From Erigeron canadensis (lineage: Eukaryota; Streptophyta; Magnoliopsida; Asterales; Asteraceae), in the NCBI RefSeq assembly GCF_010389155.1, contig NC_057763.1, positions 31,044,645 through 31,108,644 on the forward strand: 64,000 bases of DNA, in the 5' to 3' direction. The notes beneath the pieces were generated by a model. That model was not told the origin of the DNA. It searched no databases and saw only the letters and a program-made list of their open reading frames with translations. How positions within the stretch are numbered: position 1 is the stretch's first letter; every line of letters starts with the position of its first letter. Both the position numbers and the translations under genes were made by a program. This document shows, piece after piece, positions 34,385-46,304 of the stretch.

Positions 34385-36865
34385 TGTAACACCCGTCATT
34401 TAAAAACCTGGATTTTCAAAAACTTTCGCCTAACGGCATTTAATAATAGCGGAAAAGGATCTCATACAAAGCTGTCCATCCGTAATCGGATGAAACATTT
34501 GAAAATATTTGGTGTTACTATATGCATCATCGAAATAATAAAAGAAAATCCAAGTCTTGGTACCAACATTAATGCCAAACATTATTACATACTCTTTAAT
34601 CATAATATCGTAAATGAAGTAGCCAAACAAAAGACTAAGGGTAGCTTAAGCATCAAGAACATAAATGCTATCGTCTTTAATGTCTCTACCCATGCTCACC
34701 AAGCTATCCTTTCTTTAGCTCCAAACTCATCTAATCTGATGGCACAACATTTTCAAAGAGCAAGTGTTAGCTAATAAATTAGCTAAGTAAGAATAACATA
34801 TTTGAAAACATTTGCCGATTAGATATATTAACAAAATCATATCATCATTATATGTTAATATCACATGAGCATCATAAACATCATAAACATAAGAAACATC
34901 ATAAACATCGTAAGCGTCATATAGCATAACACATTAGGAACATCATAATCCTAAGTGTGCCTATCATCATAAAGCTTTACTTTTTATCTTTCTTTACTTT
35001 CTTTATTTCTTTACTTTTCTTTTGCCTAGACATAGGCTATGTGACATAAGCCACACATACTTAGGGATGTGGGGTTGTGTGTAGGTGGTCATAGACCATA
35101 CAGGGAGTCCTCACACCCGACATGATGGGTAACCAATAAGGGGTCCGTTGGCGTTTTTAAGGAAAGACAAAGTCATTTCCAACTGAATATACCGTTTATG
35201 CCTTTACGCATTGGTGGTTAGTTACTTCACCCGGAATAAACAAACATAACTATGCCACAAGGAGCAACTCAAGTGACCACGTACGCACTAGCTTTACAAC
35301 TAGCACGGGTTAAGCTTAACACAACTTTACATATGCTCGAGACTTCTTTATTACATTAGTTTAGGCTACACTTTCACCTAAACTAATCACTTTTATCTTT
35401 ACTTTATATTAACGTAGGCTACACTTTCACCTAAGTTAATCACATATCATCTTTACTTTAGGGCCCTTAACGTGCACGTGAACATGACAATCCTAATCAA
35501 AGGACTAGTGACTAGGTGATAAAGCCACACATGTAATCATATCATAAACATGTCACCATTATGTGTTCACATATAAAAAGCATAACATTATATCATGACC
35601 ATATAACATAACATGGCATCATATCATATTCACATTTCATATGCATATCTTCATTCCATAATATGGGAACTTACCTTATACCTTTGCAACCTGCATATAC
35701 ATGTCATTCATCATAGAAAGGTAAGCATCATATCCCATATCAACCTCCAATAATCCCCTTTACTTTACTTTTAATCATACATAAACGTTTGGAAGGTTTT
35801 ACTTATGAAAACGTATTTTGTTGTACCACCAGGTGACAAAAGATGTTATCTTACCTTGGTACAGCTTATGAACCTGTTATGAACTGATTATAGTGCTTGC
35901 TAAGTGCTCCCGACTACCTATAATGAAGCACGAATGATCTAAGCATCGAATGACAAAACTCAACAAAAATACACTAGGTGTGTCGCACCTAGATGATGGG
36001 TGCGCCGCACCCCCAATGACTACCACTAGGTGTGCCACACCAGAACACAGCACCTCCTCTCAGGAATAGTGAGTGCGCCGCACCTCCCACATGGGTGCGT
36101 CGCACCTACTGCTGGACGGGAAAAACCCATTGTTTATCAATCTTAAACGAATTCCAATCCAATCCACACCCCATGAACGACCAATAAACATAAAAATGGC
36201 CTATTTCAAGCCTATTTGCTGCTATGAAAACATTAATTGATTCAAGGCTTGATTTCAAACATTATGGGGATATTTAATCACCCGAAAAAGACGTTTAATC
36301 ATTAACAATACACCATTATTCCAACCCAAACCCTAAAACTCAAAAGGAATTGGTATGAATGAATCCATGAGTCATAAATCAAAGGAAAAATACTCACTAT
36401 ACTTGATGATGACAAGGGGATGCAAATCTTAATCAAAACACTCTCGAATCAACCAAACGACAATGAAATCGATCAAGGAATTGATTATGGTAAAGGGTGG
36501 TGGTTAGGGCTCAAAGAGAAAAGGTTATTATGAATGATTAGAAGCTAAAGACTTGCTCTTTGACCCTAATCCCGTTTTTGACCTTCACCCTATGTCAAAA
36601 CTCGTCCCTAAGCTTCCAAACGTCACATTATTAGCCCAAAACACCTATAGGAACTATATACAACTCAATAAACACTTTAAACACCTCTAAAGGCATATAA
36701 CTACATCTTATACACATTACTACGTCAATCAATAAGATATTCAAGTCTCACACGAATAACACATTAACTACATATAAGCATTAAATCTAACATAGACTTA
36801 ACAGACATGTTACGTTGACTTAACGACTCAAGTCAACCGTTAAATAAAAAGTTTGGGATGTTACA
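34385..36865 (+). mobile_element. Solo LTR of a gypsy (Tekay/Del-like) element
   Basis: It starts TGTAACACCCG and ends GGGATGTTACA, with perfect 5 bp duplications AAATG at 34380-34384 and 36866-36870. Length 2481 bp. There is no PBS, PPT or coding domain, so this is a complete LTR left by recombination. It contains a cluster of near-palindromic GGTGCGYCGCACC motifs at about 35975-36110. The long TGTAACACCC-type LTR suggests a Tekay/Del chromovirus (family call from memory). Confidence 0.88.
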
Positions 36866-36870
36866 AAATG

Positions 36871-37841
36871 AGTCAATATTCCAGAACTATCGGTACTTAA
36901 TGGATTCTATGTTTACACAGGTTCACGGAAGATCCGAGTGAGGGTAAATGGAATTAAGTGATTCAAGATGGAGGCTTATGAAGTTACAAGACACAAAGAG
37001 GTGATTTGGTAGCCGAACGAAACAATACGAGAAGCAGTAGGAGCTGCCAGCACCACTGGATCATCCAGCGCCATTGGGAAGCCCAGTTCAACAAACCAAC
37101 TCAAATGACTATTTAAGTCGAAGCAACCCTAATGGAGAGTCGATTCAGCAGCCCTAGCCGCCCACATTAAACCCTAGGTCGACTTTGCAGATTCCAATGA
37201 GGTTTTGGAGCTTCTAACACTTTCCGATCTTCATCCTCAACCTAGATCTACTCTTTTATTTTACTTTCAGTTGGTAAATAATGTCTTTCATCTTTTCAGA
37301 TTTTGTTATTTCTTTAATAATGGTACGCTAGTAGGCTGAATACTTGTTTGGATCGATGTGATCATGTAGACGTTTATCTATTTTACTTTATTTGTTAGAT
37401 CTGTTGGAATGTGTTTTACTGTTTATCGTTGATCCATGTTTTACTAGTTCTTCATACTATTATCGGTTCTATATCTGCATGTATTGATTTAATTCTAATG
37501 ATCGGTCTATAATCATACACTAGGATTAATACATAAGGATAGAAAACAATAGTCGGTCTATAACTAGATGTAAAAGGTGATTCGCTTATAACTGATAAAT
37601 CCAGAACCATAGTAATTTGAATAGAACATGATGCTTAACAATGTCAGACGCGATCCAGTGACATGGAAACGTGCACTGTGGTCACTGGAGGGAATTATTA
37701 TCTGGTCATGGCGTAAGAGTCGGTAACTTAAAGATGAATTATTACACAAACTTTAGGTCATTAATACTTAAACAATGAATCTAACGACATTTTGTTTATA
37801 GAGTAGTGTGAGTCTAAGGACAACACTAGCTACTTAGGCAA
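36871..37841. other. Older retroelement-like DNA left of the copia insertion
   Basis: No genes. The style of this stretch and of 42273-42660 to the right (GTGTCCCTGCGAATGATCATG, ATCTGATCGGGTCC) resembles an old gypsy LTR into which the copia element inserted. I cannot place its ends. Confidence 0.35.
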
Positions 37842-37846
37842 AGTGA

Positions 37847-38039
37847 TCTTAGCATGCATATATTCAGCCGATTATATTGGTTGATATATTGTGATTATTG
37901 TTTCCTGATTTGTTGTGTAACAGTTGGCACGATTTTAGGTTTCCTTATTTTCCTAGAATTCTGTTGTATCATTCCCCTATTTAAAGGGGTTTCATTATCA
38001 ATCAAAGGCATTCAATATTGTACACCATAAACTCCTTCA
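37847..38039 (+). repeat. 5' LTR of the copia element
   Basis: It ends CTCCTTCA just before the PBS. Differences from the 3' LTR are G/T, C/T and A/G. The expected first two bases (TG) are missing, since the target copy AGTGA abuts TCTTAGC directly. Confidence 0.9.
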
Positions 38040-38051
38040 TGGTATCAGAGC
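38040..38051 (+). other. Primer binding site (initiator-Met tRNA)
   Basis: TGGTATCAGAGC begins one base after the 5' LTR. It is complementary to the 3' end of plant initiator methionine tRNA, the usual primer of Ty1/copia elements. Confidence 0.9.
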
Positions 38052-38137
38052 TATTCTGATATCCTTCCTTTTACCTTCCACCGCTTCCCTTTATTTTTAT
38101 TTTTTTCTCCTTCGGATACGTCCGATCAGTCATCACG

Positions 38138-39190
38138 ATGACTAAAGATGCTGTCGAACAGCCTCCAAAGACCCAATCCTTACATCCTGCATACTCTGTC
38201 ACAAATATACAGAGTAAAATCCGAACCCTAGACGGAACCAATGTCACGTATTCTCAATGGATCAGGCTGTTTCGCTTACATGCTGTCGCCTACAAGGTGA
38301 TGGATCATATTGATGGTACTGCCCCCCCCCCCCCCCCGGCATCTTCATCTGCTGGATATGAGGTCTGGAAAGAAATCGATGTGCTTGCCCTTCAATGGAT
38401 ATTCGGCACGCTCTCCGATGCTCTTCTTAAACGAGTCATGGATGGCAGCACTGTTACGGCTCATGTTGCGTGGTCCAAACTTGAGAAGATATATCTCAGC
38501 AACAAGAAGGCATGTGCTGCATCATTGGAAACGAAGTTCTGTAATCTGTCTTTGTCGGCTTGCTCCTCCGTTGATGCCTACTGTCAGCAATTGACTGACC
38601 TTGCAAATCAAATGGCCGATGTCGATGTTCCTGTGACCAAATCCCGCCTTGTTCTTCAACTGGTAAGGGGTCTCCCAGCCGAGTTCAATACTACTGCATC
38701 CCTTATAAACCAGAATGATGTTGATTGGGATCAAGCTGTTAGTATGCTACAAGATGAAGTTCTGCGTTTAGACGCCCAAAAAGACTCTCATGCCACTGTT
38801 TTAGCCGCCACATCCTCTCAAACCACTCCTCCAAACAACCAGCAGACTCCGTCTTCAGACCCCAACTCCTCTTCCACTCGTGGTAAAGGCCGGGGACGTG
38901 GGTCCTGGAACCGGCGTGGTGGCAGGGGACGCGGCGGCAGCAACAGACAGAACTGGTCCGGTCAACAGCAGCAGCAATCCGGCTTCTCTCTACAGCCTGG
39001 GTATCCAAACTGGGCTGGTGGACATCTCCACCTTGCCCCTATCCGACCCAGCAGCAGTGGCGGCCCAATTTCAGCACCGGTCAGCAGCAAACAGCACCAT
39101 CTCAGGCTCACTTTTCCGCCGTTCCTCAACAGCAATTCGGTGGTTTTAGCCCTACACCTCAGGGGTGTACAATGCCTTGAGTCCTTCTGA
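38138..39190 (+). pseudogene. copia gag region (frameshifted from pol)
   Basis: The 350-codon frame begins MTKDAVEQPPK and carries a UBN2/Retrotran-gag-type domain (about residues 40-220, with VWKEIDVLALQWIFGTLS and LVRGLPAEFN). A Gln/Ser/Gly/Arg-rich region with RGRG repeats follows (about 245-280) but I see no CCHC knuckle. A run of 16 C at 38322-38337 encodes poly-Pro. After about 39019 the natural reading moves to another frame (ending PQQQFGGFSP) and then again near 39160 into pol. The last 40-50 residues of this frame are therefore probably not genuine. Confidence 0.8.
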
Positions 39191-42080
39191 TCTCAGTGCA
39201 GCTTTCAACAATATGCAGATGAACCACCCTTCTTCCTCTTGGGCTTCAGATGTCTTCGACTCCGGGGCTGAGTCTCACGTCACACATGATCAAGGTAAAA
39301 TTCTTATCCCACATAAGTCTCCTGTTTGTAGTAAATTATTGGTGGGCAATGGCAATTTCCTACCAATACATGGATCTGGTACGGGTTTTCACTCCCGCCC
39401 CAACCGCACATATGTCCTGCCCAATGTCCTTTACAGCCCACATATTATCAAAAATCTTATTTCAGTCAGACGTTTTACTGATAATCAAGTTTCTGTTGAA
39501 TTTGACCCATTTGGCTTTTCCTTGAAGGATCTCAAAACTAAGAAGCTGCTGTCCCGTCACAACAGCACTGGAAACCTCTATCCGTTTACTCAGCCGCAAG
39601 CACCTCCACAAGCCACATTTATTGCTTCCACAAGTCTTCCTTGGCACGATCGTTTGGGTCACCCAGGAGCTCAAGTTTTAGAACTTTTAAGTCGTACTTC
39701 CAATTTCCAATGTAATAAGAATTCCAACTCAAATCTTTGCAATTCTTGTCAAATTTCCAATAGTAAACGATTACCTTTTCATGCTTCTAATACCTTCACC
39801 TTTGCACCTTTTGATATAATTCACTGCGACTTGTGGACATCTCCAATCACGAGTAAAACAGGGTACAAATACTATATGGTTCTCATAGATAACTTTTCAC
39901 ACTTCGTGTGGGTATACCCTCTTAAATACAAGTCTGACACTTTTCCCACTTTTGCTAAATTTCACCGGTTAATTGAAACACAATTTCATCGAAAATTAAA
40001 ATTTTTCAATGTGACCTTGGGGGCGAATTTGACAACATGGCCTTTAAAACCTTTGCAGATCAACATGGCCTCATATTTCGGTTTGCGTGCTACCCAACCC
40101 CATAAGTTGCATCCACGAGCCATTCGTTGCATCTTTCTTGGGTACCCACCCGACTTTCGAGGGTACCGTTGTTTTGACCCGACCACTGGCAAGGTGCACA
40201 TCTCTCGCCATGTGAATTTTGACGAACATGTGTTCCCCTACACGATTCCTCAACACCCCACCACTTATAAATTTTTAGATGACTCCGTCCCCCCGGGTTT
40301 TACTTTCACTCCACCTGTTCAAAAGCCGTCTGTCACAGCCCCTTTCCCGTTCACCTACAGTCGCCGTCCCAGACCTTCCACAGCCCAACAGCAGCCGACT
40401 CAACAACCTGTGGCCCCACAGCCGCCTAACCCTGCTCCTTCAGCCAATTCACACCCTATGACCACTCGATCTAAGGCTCGATCCACTACTCCATCGGCCT
40501 TGACTACCACTACTGCCATTTCCCCTATACCTACCACATATGCCAAGGCCCTATCAGATCCTAATTGGTTAAATGCTATGAAAGCCGAATTTACTGCCTT
40601 ACAGGTTAATGACACGTGGGAATTGGTTCCACGTCCTCAAGATCGACCGGTCATACGCTGCATGTGGCTCTTCCGCCACAAGTTCAAAGCTGATGGTACA
40701 TTGGAACGCTACAAGGCCAGGTTAGTCGTAAATGGGAATTCCCAGACTGTCGGCATCGACTGCGAAGACACATTTAGCCCGGTTGTTAAACCAGCAACCA
40801 TTCGTACAGTTTTATCTCTTGCAGTCTCCCGGTCATGGCCTATTCATCAATTGGATGTGAAGAATGCGTTCCTACATGGGGAACTCAAAGAAACTGTGCT
40901 CATGCATCAACCTCCGGGATTCTATGACAAAAAAGCTCCTCATTTTGTATGTCGTCTGAAGAAGTCCCTTTATGGCCTCAAGCAAGCTCCTCGGGCGTGG
41001 TACACTCGCTTTGCTAATTATATTACTTCTCATGGCTTTCGTAGCAGTGCATGCGACAACTCTTTGTTTGTTTACAACCGTGATTCGTCCAACATTGCCT
41101 ATTTGCTATTGTATATGGATGACATAGTAATTACAGCCTCCAATAACACACTTCTACATAACATCATTGCAACCTTATCAAAAGAGTTTGCTATGACTGA
41201 TTTGGGTCACCTACATCACTTTTTGGGAATTAAAGTCTCCCAACAGTCTCATGGTATCTTTCTCTCACAGGCACAATATGCTAAAGATATCATTGCCCGG
41301 GCTTCTATGTCTGAATGCAAACCATGTACCACCCCCGTGGATCTTTCGTCTAAACTCAGCGGTACAGATGGTCCTTTGTTTTCTGATCCCACCTTATATA
41401 GGAGTCCTGCAGGGGCCCTTCAGTACCTCACCTTTACCCGACCCGACATTTCTTATGTCGTTCAGCAGGTGTGTCTCTTTATGCATGAACCTCGGGATCC
41501 TCATTTTGCTTTTATGAAAAGAATCATCCGATATATCCAGGGCACCATTGATTATGGTATACGTATCATAAAGTCTGCTTCGCGTTCTTTGATAGCTTAC
41601 TCTGATGCTAACTGGGGTGGTTGCCCGGATTCTCGGCGTTCCACATCAGGATACTGTGTTTTCCTGGGCGATAACTTGATATCTTGGTCTTCCAAAAGGC
41701 AACCTACGGTTTCACGTTCCAGTGCAGAAGCTGAATGCAGGGGTGTTGCCAATGTAGTGGCTGAAGCAACCTGGCTACGAAACCTTATGCTCGAGTTACA
41801 TACTCCTCTTCAGCATGCCTCGATTGTTTACTGTGACAACGTTTCTGTAGTGTATCTATTCAATAATCCAGTTCAGCATCAAAGGACGAAGCACATCGAG
41901 ATAGACATACACTTTGTTCGGGATAAAGTTCGTGTAGGTCATATCCGGATTCTACATGTGCCTTCTTCTTTGCAATACGCGGATATTTTTACCAAAGGGC
42001 TTCCACGACTGCTGTTCGAGTCCTTTCGCTCCAGCTTGAGCGTCTGTCCACCGCCCGCTCAAACTGAGGGGGTGTCTTAG
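39165..42080 (+). pseudogene. copia pol: protease, integrase (damaged), RT, RNase H
   Basis: One open frame to TAG at 42078-42080, inside the 3' LTR. Order: protease DSGAESHVTH; GAG-pre-integrase with WHDRLGHP and the Cys pair CNSC; integrase core start CDLWTSP; RT with VKNAFLHG and YMDDIV; RNase H with DANWGGCPDSRRSTSGY and the final KHIEIDIHFVRDKV. Between about 40006 and 40090 the frame is out of register: the adjacent frame reads the conserved CDLGGEFDN of the integrase core. The rest of the core, with the catalytic Glu, is deleted, the junction lying near a TGCTACC. A full-length RT frame survives but integrase cannot be functional. Confidence 0.85.
42063..42072 (+). other. Polypurine tract of the copia element
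   Basis: ACTGAGGGGG lies directly before the 3' LTR and would prime plus-strand DNA synthesis. Confidence 0.8.
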
Positions 42081-42267
42081 CATGCATATATTCAGCCGAT
42101 TATATTGGTTGATATATTGTGATTATTGTTTCCTGATTTGTTGTTTAACAGTTGGCATGATTTTAGGTTTCCTTATTTTCCTAGAATTCTGTTGTATCAT
42201 TCCCCTATTTAAAGGGGTTTCATTATCAATCAAAGGCATTCAGTATTGTACACCATAAACTCCTTCA
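42075..42267 (+). repeat. 3' LTR of the copia element
   Basis: 190 of 193 positions are identical to the 5' LTR. It is preceded by TG at 42073-42074, completing the normal TG...CA ends at this side. Confidence 0.9.
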
Positions 42268-43015
42268 AGTGAATCTAATGAAAATCTGAGCCATGTTTAA
42301 GTTTCCAACAATCTAGCAAGTAGGTAGGATAATATTCGGTCGTGTCATGAGATCTGAGATGCCAAACAAATATTTTAATTTAATTACAGTTATTTGCTTT
42401 TTCAAACTATTTTCAGTCTGAGCATCTCGTTGAAGAAGCGGTTACGACTTCTATTTACTTTTCAGTATTTTTAATTAGTTTAATAGGAAATTGTGACAAC
42501 CTCACAACTGCTAGAATTACACGTATTAATAGATTAGGTGAAGGAACGTGTCCCTGCGAATGATCATGTACTTATCACTTACTATAATACATCTGATCGG
42601 GTCCCCTGTCCGTTAAGGCGTGTGTGTTTTGAGATAATTACTTGTACAACTTTATAAATTTATATACTAAACAAAAACCACCGTCATGGACCCCACCAGG
42701 AGCGTCCTCATCTTCTTGTGGAGGACTATTTCGGAAGACTCGGCCATTGGACGCTACATGCCTATAGCGTTTAGCGTCCAACACGCCAAGGATGTACACG
42801 GAAGACTACTATAAGCACCGACCTTATAGTATGAAAAAACTAAAGTTGTGTTCATTGAATGTAATGACTTTCAAAACTTGTCTATTGTATGTATCCGACC
42901 AATTAAAAAACTTTCAAGTGACAGCTTATATGATAGCCACATATAGTCGAATACATACAATAGACAAGATTCGAAAGTGATCCAATTTACCGTCAATAGG
43001 TTTCACCCTTTTATC

Positions 43016-43288
43016 TAGGGATGAGGAAAAAAACCGTGACTCGTGACCCGATCCGAAACCGGCCCGAACCGACTCGCCCGTATGGCTAACGGGCCGGGTC
43101 ACAAGTCAAGCTTATTTGCGTGAGTCGGGCCGGGTTAAGCCAAAAACCGAAAAAAGGTGAAGGAAACCCGTGATCTGTCCGCGACCCGCCCGAAACAAAC
43201 CTTCACGGGCCGGGTCACGATTCCTATTTTCATGCACTTGCACGTCGTGGGCCGGGTTTTCGCGGGTCAGGCCATTTGCACATCCCAA
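43016..43288. mobile_element. hAT-type MITE with GGGCCGGGTC repeats
   Basis: It starts TAGGGATGAGG and ends with the inverted CACATCCCAA. The flanking octamers CTTTTATC (43008-43015) and CTCTTATC (43289-43296) match at 7 of 8 bases. The body is unusually GC-rich for this window, with repeated CGGGCCGGGTCA and GACCCG motifs on both strands. 273 bp, non-coding. Confidence 0.75.
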
Positions 43289-43579
43289 CTCTTATCCTTT
43301 AAAAAGAAAAATAAAAAAAACTCACAAAACATATAAAAAAGAAATCAGTCAAGTTAATTAAAAATAAAAATTAATTACCCCATTCTTTCCAAACAAAAAA
43401 GAAATCAGGGAAAAAAGTGAACAAATAAAAGGAAAGAACAAAAATACTTAAACGCAAGTTATGCAACTCGATTCATCTGGGGTTTTAAGAAACGAATTAA
43501 AAATCAAAACCCCAAATTCAAAATCTTGAAATTTAACCTGAGAAATTCCAATAAAGCTTTGATCTTTCTGAAAAAACTA

Positions 43580-46304
43580 ATGCAGGGTTTTAGAAGGGGT
43601 TCTTCAGTTATAAGGCGTTTTTCGATTCCGCAAATCAGAAAAAAAGTTTCCAATGTCAGAACAGCTGTTCAAGATACTTTTGATTCAACTAAGGTGGTAA
43701 ATTTATATGTATATTTGTATCTATATATTGTATATTGAATTGGGTTGATTCTATTTTGTTTTACTTTTATATAGTTTTGATTAATTTTGTATTTTTTTTA
43801 GGATACATTTGAGAGGCATAAAATTGTGTTTACAATATCAACTTCAATTGCATCTCTTGGCACTGCTTGGGCTGGTATGTACAACTGGTTGGTTTACAAA
43901 TTATCAAAAAAAAGTTAGATATAGATCAATACAAAAGCAATTAGTTGAAAGTTTGCAAATTGTTTCAAAAGTTGGATATACCCAAATCATAAGAATGTGT
44001 CAAGTTGGATACTTTTTGGTGCAGTTGGCGTTGTTGAAAAGAATTTGTTTAATACCGTTGTAGTACACTTGTAATCGTGAGGCTGTCGAGAATAGTTGGC
44101 TTGATATAAACATTCACAAATTGTGTATTCAAAACAATTTGTTTCGCCCTAAGATACGCTGATAAGCATAAGCAACTTTCTTCATCCAAATACTTAAACG
44201 TACTTGGTTGCTTCAGAAATCCGAGTAAACAATGATTGCTATATAGGTTACTGTGAATATTTCAGCTTTCAAGTGTTTGAATTAGCTTGCAGACTCTATT
44301 ACATATGTGACGATGTGTGAGAGTGTGAAGTTTCTATAATTTATATGTTTTGGTTTGATAAATTTTAGATAGAATGCGAGCTTGTTGATGGTTTTCTAGT
44401 AATGTGCCTTTGACTGTTATATCTTAAGGTATCGGTCTAGCAATATTTATTTGTTTGCTTAACATAGTGAAACTTAGACTATAAATTGTAACAATTTCTG
44501 AATTCTGATATAGACGAGCCAGTGTTGAAAATGTATCAGTTTTTGTTAAGTTTGCTTTGTGAAATAGAAAATGTTTCAATTACATGTAAGTACTTTCGTA
44601 GTGTAATATGCACAAACTAAAATTTGCTATTGTAATGCATCATCTTAATTTTCATATGGAAGTGCATATCCTGGATCCATCACCAACGTTTAGCATCCTT
44701 TTTCCCGATGAGGGACGATGATGGATTTTGAGAGGTTTTGCATCATTTGACTTTAGAGTTAACTTGAATTGTTAGTTGTGAGCTCTATGGTCACTTTACT
44801 AAGATTATGTCTTTCTTGTTTGGAAGTATCTTTGTTTTTTATCAATATAAACATAAACATAATACAGTATAATTGTAATGATGCAGGGTATACTTTACGC
44901 CACCTTCACGAAACAAAAGTCGAACAAAGGCTTGACTCGATTGAGAACGCTGTTAGTATTTCTCTTTCCTAATAGTTCATGATCAGCTTTTTACTTTCTA
45001 ATATATTTTTTTCCTCCGATTTTTCTTGAAATGTTGCCTAGAATCTTTCAAAGTATCTTGATACACTTTAGTGGCCAAAAATTATCTTGCAAATTGATTG
45101 TTGCAACGTCAAGAGTTGGAGTTAGTTAAACTTAGGATAGTTAGGTAATTTAAATTTATGTTAAAAAATTTGTTTTCTGGTGGCAAATGTATAGTTAGTT
45201 CTCCAAATTTGATCATTTTGGCCTAAATATTGATAGAACCAGGATCACTTTCAATGAACATTATAAAACCAATATTGTCAGGCCAGAAAATTCAAGCACC
45301 CCCCTTGCCCCTAACCTTCTTGTTAAGTTTCTGAGTTATTCATTTTTCTTTTTTTGCAGATGAAAAAAAATTATGACCTTGAAGGTAAGGAATTCAAAAA
45401 GCTAGTTGGTACTGGTAGTTCTAATGTTGCAGCATGTATTGCCACAGCCGGGGTCTCTTTAATTGTCGGGTTTGTAACTTATTTTATATTTCAAATTTGG
45501 TTTATTAACTGCATAAAAGTTGCTAATCTGCCCATAAATATGCACGTGAACTACAAAATGACATCAGATTCAGTAAAAACTTTAAGTTAACAGTCCAAAG
45601 TTTGATGTTCTTTTCCCCAGAAAGTTAAATGTATGAATTAATTAGATACCTATGCTTCTTTACGAAAAATGCTGCACTTTTCCATTTGGAAATTGAGGTT
45701 TTATTATCATTTTCGTTAGAGGTGGCAAAATGGCCTAGTTTTGTGGGTTGAATATCAGAATGGGCTGGGTCAGTTGACTGCAAATATGCCGTTCATTTGT
45801 TTGCATCAGATTTCTCAATAGTTAGTGCTTCAAATTATAGTGTTACAATTGTTATATAATTTCTGAAAATAAATTGATTTAGGTTGTTGAATACATTTGA
45901 GTACACGTGAGATGACTTTTGAACAATTTTATTGTTAGTTACTTTTCTTTAGTATTTACTGCTTTCACCTTTTATAAAAATAACTTATGCCCCGAACAGG
46001 CCCAATTCATATATATTGATTTAGTCATATTGTCACTTTTGATTTTTACCAGTTCAACTATTTGGTTCGAATTTGCAGGTTTGGATTTGGTTGGAGAGGT
46101 GGCCATTGGTATGCAAATCGTAAATTCAAAAGGCAACAAATGAAATTGATGGGACAGATTAAACCAAAAAGGTGGCAATTGAAGTTCCTGAAACGTCCAT
46201 TGATGCGATTAAGGAAGTCAAATGCTGCGGTGAAAGCACAAGAAACTCAGGAAAGATCATCGAATTCGCTAGTGCATAAACCCCAAGAAGCAAATGTTGC
46301 TTGA
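43580..46304 (+). CDS. Small uncharacterised protein with two predicted membrane segments
   Basis: Five exons (43580-43693, 43802-43874, 44887-44951, 45360-45469, 46079-46304) give 195 residues with consistent phases and GT-AG introns. The start is the first ATG, giving MQGFRRGSSVIRRFS. The N-terminus is rich in Arg, Ser and hydrophobic residues with no acidic residue until QDTFD, as in mitochondrial or plastid transit peptides. Segments IVFTISTSIASLGTAWAG (about 47-64) and AACIATAGVSLIVGFGFGW (about 109-127) could be two membrane helices flanking a charged stretch (HLHETKVEQRLDSIENAMKKNYDLEGKEFKK). The tail is very basic (RKFKRQQMKLMGQIKPKRW). I do not recognise a named family. An organellar inner-membrane protein is an inference. 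Confidence 0.8.

Larger units (their letters stand above)
37847..42267 (+). mobile_element. Ty1/copia LTR retrotransposon, young but defective
   Basis: A 4421 bp element flanked by perfect 5 bp duplications AGTGA (37842-37846, 42268-42272). LTRs of 193 bp (37847-38039 and 42075-42267) differ at 3 sites, about 1.6%, implying recent insertion. The 3' LTR has a TG before TCTTAGC (42073-42074) that the 5' copy lacks. The PBS matches initiator-Met tRNA and a polypurine tract ends at 42072. The single gag-pol frame is broken: indels near 39019 and 39160, plus two offsetting frame changes and a deletion in the integrase at about 40006-40090. It should be unable to move by itself. Size and short LTRs fit the Ale/Retrofit group, but this is a guess. 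Confidence 0.95.

Noticed and set aside
32431..36865. One composite element with inverted terminal LTRs
   Set aside because: The right LTR has its own perfect AAATG duplication and is complete. The left copy is a truncated, diverged relative, so they are separate insertions.
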